Of a stretch of DNA of 64,000 bases, positions 59,624 through 64,000 are shown piece after piece. The stretch comes from Gammaproteobacteria bacterium (GTDB lineage: Bacteria > Pseudomonadota > Gammaproteobacteria > SZUA-140). A program made the translations under genes and the position numbers. The notes under the pieces are model-generated. The model ran no database searches and was not told the origin of the DNA. It saw nothing but the letters and a program-made list of their open reading frames with translations. The stretch covers positions 1 to 64,000 of the forward strand of contig JADJWH010000007.1 of NCBI GenBank assembly GCA_016716465.1, given 5' to 3'. Position 1 is the first letter of the stretch. Every line of letters starts with the position of its first letter.

Positions 59624-60055
59624 ATGTGGAATGGAGCCAAAAAACAGCGAGCCGACAAGGTCGATACCCTGATCGGGCAGCGCACCGAGATACACGGCGA
59701 TATCGTGTTCAGCGGCGGCCTGCACATCGACGGCGCGATCAAGGGCAACATCGAGGCGGGCAACGACGGCTCGACCAGTCTGGTCCTGAGCGACAAGGGC
59801 TCCATTGAAGGTGAGGTGCGCGCCCCCCATGTCATGATCGACGGGCAGGTGATCGGCGACATCTACGCCTCGGAGTCGGTCGAACTCGCGCTGCATGCCC
59901 GCATCACCGGCAACGTCTACTACAAGCGCATCGAGGTGGCCATGGGCGCGGAGGTGAACGGCAGCCTGGTACACCTCGACGAGGCCGAGCTCAAGGCCTC
60001 CTCCGGGGCCAAGGATGTGAAATACCTGAGTGAATCAGGCGGACATGTTGATTGA
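59624..60055 (+). CDS. bactofilin (polymer-forming cytoskeletal protein)
   Basis: A 143-residue protein. AGAAGGAGA precedes the ATG. The bactofilin core is a right-handed beta-helix of short repeats (DTLIGQRTEIHGDIVFSGGLHIDGAIKGNI, GSIEGEVRAPHVMIDGQVIGDI, ARITGNVYYKRIEVAMGAEVNG, quoted as separate rungs). It polymerises without nucleotide to give membrane-associated filaments that organise cell-wall enzymes. It is 20 bases downstream of the coiled-coil gene. An M23 peptidase gene, a common bactofilin partner, lies 1.7 kb away on the other strand. Confidence 0.93.
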   Translation: MWNGAKKQRADKVDTLIGQRTEIHGDIVFSGGLHIDGAIKGNIEAGNDGSTSLVLSDKGSIEGEVRAPHVMIDGQVIGDIYASESVELALHARITGNVYYKRIEVAMGAEVNGSLVHLDEAELKASSGAKDVKYLSESGGHVD

Positions 60056-60106
60056 TGTGGGGCGGTCGGATTACAATAACCCCCAGTTCATGTAAGGAGA
60101 TACCCC

Positions 60107-60475
60107 ATGAGTTTAGCTGGCTCCGAAGTTATGGCCGAGGCGGCTCCGCCGATTCTGGTGTTCACCAATGCGGCGGCCGCCAAGGTGAAGTCCCTCATCG
60201 ATGAAGAGGCCAACGACGCGCTCAAGCTGCGCGTGTTCATTACCGGCGGCGGGTGTTCCGGCTTCCAATACGGCTTCACCTTCGACGAAGCGGTCAATGA
60301 CGGTGATACGGTGATCGAGAATGGCGGCGTGACACTGCTGGTCGACCCGATGAGCTTTCAGTATCTGGCGGGCGCCGAGATCGATTATTCCGAGGGTCTG
60401 GAAGGCGCGCACTTCGTCATCCGCAATCCCAACGCCACCACCACCTGCGGCTGCGGTTCCTCGTTCAGCGTCTGA
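60107..60475 (+). CDS. erpA: iron-sulfur cluster insertion protein ErpA
   Basis: A 122-residue A-type carrier. The three cluster cysteines are in GGGCSGFQY and TCGCGSSFSV. The Phe-Gln-Tyr after the first Cys and the ending distinguish ErpA-type carriers. It delivers Fe-S clusters to apoproteins such as IspG/H. TAAGGAGA precedes the ATG. The gene follows bactofilin, a common order in this lineage. Confidence 0.94.
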   Translation: MSLAGSEVMAEAAPPILVFTNAAAAKVKSLIDEEANDALKLRVFITGGGCSGFQYGFTFDEAVNDGDTVIENGGVTLLVDPMSFQYLAGAEIDYSEGLEGAHFVIRNPNATTTCGCGSSFSV

Positions 60476-60486
60476 TCGACCGGTAC

Positions 60487-60511
60487 GGGGACGGATTTCA
60501 AATCCGTCCCC
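60487..60511. repeat. GGGGAC-family hairpin, copy 5
   Basis: GGGGACGGATTT and AAATCCGTCCCC pair perfectly around one C, between the convergent erpA and anmK genes. Probably it also works as a bidirectional terminator. Confidence 0.85.
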
Positions 60512-60545
60512 GTTTACCCCGCAACTCCGTCCCCTTCCCGGTCAA

Positions 60546-61667
60546 TCACCCCTTGCGGGCGGTACGGTAGATTCCGCCCAGCAGCACCGGCCGTGTCGCC
60601 CCGGTGACGCTGGGGAGATTGCCCGGTCGTCCCCCCAGGGTCTCGTGCGCGAGCCAGGCAAAGGCCATGGCCTCGATCCAGTCGGGCGGAAACCCGTAAT
60701 CCTCGGTCGATCTGAGCTGAACCTCTCCCAGCAGTGCCTGCAGGCGGAACATCAGCGCGAGATTGTGCGCCCCGCCGCCGCAGACCAGCACCTCCCGCGT
60801 CGCCGGGGCGTGTTCGCGCAGGGCCTGCACGACGCCGGCGGCTGTCAGCTCGCACAGCGTGGCCTGGACGTTCTTCCTGATCATGCGTCCGGTGTGCCGT
60901 TTCAGCATCCGTTCCAGCCAGTGGAGGTTGAAATACTCCGTGCCGGTGGATTTGGGCGGCGGGGCGGCGAAATAACGGTCCTTCAGCAGGCGCTCCAGCA
61001 GGGCCCCGTCGATGCGGCCGCTGGCGGCCCAGCGGCCATCGCGGTCCATGGGCTGGCGCAGGTGGCGCGCGGCCCACTGGTCCATCAGCACGTTGCCGGG
61101 GCCGGTGTCGAAGCCGGTGACCGCGGCCTGCGGGTCACCGGGCAGGATCGTGACATTGGCGATCCCGCCGATGTTCAGCACGGCGCGCTCGCGTCCGCGC
61201 TGTCGGAACAGCAGGTTGTGAAAGGCCGGTACGAGCGGCGCGCCCTGGCCGCCCACGCTGATGTCGCGGCGGCGGAAATCCGCTACCGTCGTGATGCCCG
61301 TGACGGTCGCAATGATGTTCGGGTCGGCGATCTGCAGGCTGGATTTGGGTTCGGGGCCGGGATAATGCCGGACGGTCTGGCCATGGCTGCCGATGGCCAC
61401 CACCTCCGCCGGCCGGATCCCGCCCTGGTGCAGCACGGCGAGCGCGGTCTCGGCGAACAGGTGCCCGAGTTCGGTGTCGAGCCGGGCGAAACTCTCCAGT
61501 TCGTCGCGGGTCCCTTCGCACAGGGCCTGCAGGCGCCGGCGCAATTCGGGCGGATAGGGCCGGCTGGCGGTGTGCAGCAGCTTCGGGTGCCCGTGCAGGT
61601 CGACCAGCGCGGCGTCGACGGCGTTCATGCTGGTCCCCGACATCAGACCGATGTAGAGCTCCGTCAC
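60546..61667 (-). CDS. anmK: anhydro-N-acetylmuramic acid kinase
   Basis: A 373-residue kinase with a GTG start (VTELYIGLMSGTSMNAVDAALVD). The phosphate-binding GLMSGTSMNAVD motif (GTS-D), IGSHGQTVRH and NIGGIANVT are intact, as is VCGGGAHN. It phosphorylates and opens anhMurNAc from recycled peptidoglycan. It is 75 bases downstream of the M23 peptidase gene on the same strand, which fits a cell-wall pair. Confidence 0.95.
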   Translation of the reverse strand: MTELYIGLMSGTSMNAVDAALVDLHGHPKLLHTASRPYPPELRRRLQALCEGTRDELESFARLDTELGHLFAETALAVLHQGGIRPAEVVAIGSHGQTVRHYPGPEPKSSLQIADPNIIATVTGITTVADFRRRDISVGGQGAPLVPAFHNLLFRQRGRERAVLNIGGIANVTILPGDPQAAVTGFDTGPGNVLMDQWAARHLRQPMDRDGRWAASGRIDGALLERLLKDRYFAAPPPKSTGTEYFNLHWLERMLKRHTGRMIRKNVQATLCELTAAGVVQALREHAPATREVLVCGGGAHNLALMFRLQALLGEVQLRSTEDYGFPPDWIEAMAFAWLAHETLGGRPGNLPSVTGATRPVLLGGIYRTARKG

Positions 61668-61742
61668 GAGGGGTCGGCCGAATGACCGGCGCCTGGGCGC
61701 CAGGGACAGGAGGGTACTGCCGGAGCTGCGGGCGAGTGTCCC

Positions 61743-63221
61743 TTATTCCGCGGCATTCAGGGCGATCGCGGAGGACGCGCCCGACTGCGCGACCTGTGTC
61801 CGATCGAGCGTATCCAGGCGCGCGAGATAGGGCTGCGATTCCTGCCTGAATGCGGCCATCTGCTGCGCGGGCAGTGGGGCGGCGTCCGGCAGCGCGACGG
61901 TGAGCGGGTTGCGATGGACCCCGTCGACACGGAATTCGTAGTGAAGATGCGGTCCCGTGGCCAGGCCGGTCATGCCGACGTAGCCGATGACCTGTCCTTG
62001 CGAAACGCGGCTGCCATTGCCGAGGCCGCGCGCGAAACCGGAGAGGTGGCCATAGAGCGTGCTGTAGCGGCTGCCGTGCTGGACGATGACGACATTGCCG
62101 TAACCACCCTTGATGCCCTTGAAAGCGATCTTGCCGTCACCGGTCGATTTGACGGGGGTACCGGTCGGCGCGGCATAGTCGACACCCTTGTGGGCGCGGA
62201 TCCGGTTCAGGACCGGGTGCAGACGGCCCAGGCTGAAGCCGGAGCTGATGCGGGAGAAGGCCACGGGTGAACGCAGGAATGCCTTGCGCAGACTCTTGCC
62301 GTCCGGGCTGTAATATTGGGCGTTGCTGTCCGTTCCGGAGTAGCGCACCGCGCGGTAGACCTTGCCGCGGTTGACGAACTCCGCGGCCAGGATGGCGCCG
62401 TCGCGCAGCTTGTCGCCGTCCTTGTAGACCTCCTCATAGACGACCGCGAAGCGGTCGCCCTGGCGGATGTCGAGCGAGAAGTCGACGTCCCAGCCGAAGA
62501 TGCCGGCGAGCTCCATCGTCAGGTTGTCGCTCAGGCCGGCGCGTTGCGAGGCGAGAAACAGGGAGTCGTTGATGGTTGCGCTGGCCTGGGTGACGCGCTT
62601 CTCGAGCGGATGCTCGACCACCCGGGTGGTGAGGTCGCTTCCGTTTTGCTCCACCCACAGGGTGTGCGACTCGTCCATATCATAGTTGAGCGCGAGCAGC
62701 CTGCCGTCCTCACCGGTCTGGACCCGGATCTCCTCGCCGGGATACAGGCGCTTCAGGGTGCGGGTATCGCCGCCCAGTTCGAGGATGTTGTGCAGTTCCT
62801 GCGCGCTGAGGCCGAGACGCCCGAAGATGAGCGAGAGATTGTCGCCGTTGCGGACCTGCGCCGTCTTCCATTCGCGCTCCGGTTCGGGCGCGGCGGGCAG
62901 CGCCGACCGCTCGGCGGCTTCCGTGACGACGCTTGCCGGCCGGACCGGGAGTTCGAGCGGGACGTTCAGGCGGGCGGTCTCCCCGACGATGGCATCGGTC
63001 GCGACGCCTGGCGGGGGGAGTTCGGCGAGGATCTGGGTCTGAGCGCCGGTCTGTTCACTGCGCGTCGCGCTGGCCTCGTCCGGGGTCAGCCCGATAATGA
63101 GACCGATGCCGACGAGCGCGCCGGCGGCGGTCAGCAGATGGTGGTTGGTGTAGAGAGGTTTCTTGCCATTCCCGCGGGTAACCGGTTTGAAGTCCCGGTT
63201 TTTCATGCACAATCTGTCCAT
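61743..63221 (-). CDS. M23-family murein endopeptidase, MepM/OapA-like
   Basis: A 492-residue protein. The ATG at 63221 has AAGGAT upstream. One N-terminal helix (LLTAAGALVGIGLIIGL) anchors it. A LysM/OapA-like region (~125-175, VRNGDNLSLIFGRLGLSAQELHNIL) precedes the M23 domain (~365-450). Its zinc ligands lie in RAHKGVDYAAPTG (H, D) and TGPHLHYEFRVDG (HxH). It cleaves peptide crosslinks to allow wall growth. Close to E. coli MepM in layout. Divergent from tyrS. Confidence 0.92.
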   Translation of the reverse strand: MDRLCMKNRDFKPVTRGNGKKPLYTNHHLLTAAGALVGIGLIIGLTPDEASATRSEQTGAQTQILAELPPPGVATDAIVGETARLNVPLELPVRPASVVTEAAERSALPAAPEPEREWKTAQVRNGDNLSLIFGRLGLSAQELHNILELGGDTRTLKRLYPGEEIRVQTGEDGRLLALNYDMDESHTLWVEQNGSDLTTRVVEHPLEKRVTQASATINDSLFLASQRAGLSDNLTMELAGIFGWDVDFSLDIRQGDRFAVVYEEVYKDGDKLRDGAILAAEFVNRGKVYRAVRYSGTDSNAQYYSPDGKSLRKAFLRSPVAFSRISSGFSLGRLHPVLNRIRAHKGVDYAAPTGTPVKSTGDGKIAFKGIKGGYGNVVIVQHGSRYSTLYGHLSGFARGLGNGSRVSQGQVIGYVGMTGLATGPHLHYEFRVDGVHRNPLTVALPDAAPLPAQQMAAFRQESQPYLARLDTLDRTQVAQSGASSAIALNAAE

Positions 63222-63418
63222 GGTGCCATCCTTGTTGTTTGGGCTAACCTTAGCTTGTGCGCCGGCCGCGGTCAATAATCGGATGCACGAACGTTGCAGT
63301 GAGTGCATCAACCGGTGCGAACGCTCGTCGGGAAAGGACATTTTTCGCTTCAACGCGGGCATGAGTACGGTAATATATCGGCTATTTTTCAGCCGTCTTA
63401 AGCAGTTAAGGGAGTTCT

Positions 63419-64000
63419 ATGAGCGGGGTCGGTGATGTCCTGGCAGAAATCAAGCGCGGCGCCGAGGAGATCCTTCTGGAAGGGGATCTGGCGCAGCGGC
63501 TCGCCGCCGGCCGGCCGCTGCGGATCAAGGCGGGTTTCGACCCGACCGCCCCCGATCTGCATCTGGGGCATACCGTCCTGCTCAACAAGCTGCGCCAGTT
63601 TCAGGAATTCGGGCACGAATGCATCTTCCTGATCGGCGATTTCACCGGCATGATCGGCGACCCGACCGGGAAGAACGTCACCCGCCAGCCGCTCACGCGC
63701 GACGAGGTGATCGAGAACGCGCGCACCTATGAGGAGCAGATCTTCAAGATCCTGGATCCCGGCAAGACCCTGGTGATGTTCAACTCGAGCTGGATGGGCG
63801 CGATGGGCGCGGCGGACCTGATCGGTCTGGCGGCGCGGCATACCGTGGCGCGCATGCTCGAACGGGATGACTTCAGCAAGCGTTACGCGGGTGGCCAGCC
63901 GATCTCCATCCACGAATTCCTCTATCCGCTGATCCAGGGTTACGACTCCGTCGCCATCCGCGCCGATGTCGAGCTCGGCGGCACGGACCAGAAATTCAAT
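63419..64000 (+). CDS. tyrS: tyrosyl-tRNA synthetase, N-terminal part
   Basis: The gene runs off the window; 194 residues are visible. The ATG at 63419 follows GGGAG. The class I motif HLGH is in AGFDPTAPDLHLGHTVLL; GDFTGMIGDPTGKN and QGYDSVAIRADVELGGTDQKFN are typical of the TyrRS form found in many Gammaproteobacteria (TyrZ-like). It attaches tyrosine to its tRNA. The gene lies divergent to the M23 peptidase gene with a 197-base gap that holds TAATAT (63370-63375) as a possible -10. Confidence 0.93.
   Translation, partial: MSGVGDVLAEIKRGAEEILLEGDLAQRLAAGRPLRIKAGFDPTAPDLHLGHTVLLNKLRQFQEFGHECIFLIGDFTGMIGDPTGKNVTRQPLTRDEVIENARTYEEQIFKILDPGKTLVMFNSSWMGAMGAADLIGLAARHTVARMLERDDFSKRYAGGQPISIHEFLYPLIQGYDSVAIRADVELGGTDQKFN

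Noticed and set aside
30885..60511. Insertion sequences suggested by the palindromic repeats
   Set aside because: No transposase ORF, target duplication pair or terminal repeat pair around a gene was found. Only short non-coding hairpins are visible.
1..64000. tRNA, rRNA and riboswitch candidates
   Set aside because: I found no cloverleaf with a TTCGA-type T-arm, no rRNA core sequence and no recognisable riboswitch core by eye. A tRNAscan-SE and Rfam run would settle this.

Overview
The window is about 64 kb of high-GC Gram-negative DNA. It most likely comes from a gammaproteobacterium, perhaps a respiratory or lithotrophic member of the Chromatiales/Ectothiorhodospiraceae neighbourhood. The right-end order argC - coiled-coil membrane protein - bactofilin - erpA - anmK - M23 peptidase - tyrS, a complete ccmABCDEFGHI operon and a Bat/MoxR operon all fit that placement. 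The lineage is inferred from gene order and not proven. I saw no rRNA, tRNA, CRISPR array, transposase or phage gene.

Layout. 1-4.9 kb: the end of a DUF4136 gene, a small exported protein, a seven-bladed YVTN propeller, an EamA transporter and a Sco-type copper chaperone. 5.1-11.2 kb: a copper/silver island with CusS/CusR-like regulators, a small periplasmic protein, a protein that is about 22% methionine, and a Cu+ P-type ATPase. Two CusR-like operator palindromes lie between the divergent small genes. 11.9-15.3 kb: two tandem paralogous outer-membrane barrels with matching promoters and terminators, then a general porin.

15.5-30.9 kb is the most striking region. It encodes a tetraheme cytochrome, a parvulin isomerase, a 583-residue outer-membrane barrel and three c7-type triheme cytochromes. 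It also encodes a lipoprotein with a cupredoxin domain, two NHL-propeller lipoproteins and an 11-heme cytochrome. A private System II cytochrome c assembly pair (ResB/CcsA), a TPR protein and a DsbA-like protein follow. From the second NHL gene to the TPR gene every junction overlaps by 1-4 bases. I read this as a multiheme electron conduit, possibly leading outside the cell, together with its own maturation kit.

30.9-34.0 kb (minus strand): dipZ (frameshifted here), msrB and msrA, all exported, which looks like a periplasmic methionine sulfoxide repair operon. 34.1-40.8 kb (minus): BatD, BatB/C, BatA, DUF4381, DUF58 and MoxR. 41.1-48.2 kb: System I ccmABCDEFGHI. 48.2-53.6 kb: a TlpA-like lipoprotein, a monoheme cytochrome, two related WD/YVTN-like propeller proteins and a PAS-GGDEF-EAL protein. 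53.6-57.6 kb: an NHL lipoprotein and a pentaheme cytochrome on the minus strand. On the plus strand are two triheme ORFs that appear to be one six-site protein split at an A9 run with the features of a -1 recoding site. 57.7-64 kb: housekeeping genes.

By my count the window encodes 36 CXXCH heme sites in nine ORFs, two independent heme-attachment systems, several thiol oxidoreductases and copper handling. Short palindromic repeats (a GGGGAC hairpin family, a GGGGTCAGAG inverted repeat and GTGAGG-rich inverted repeats) lie between genes and resemble REP/MITE-type elements.
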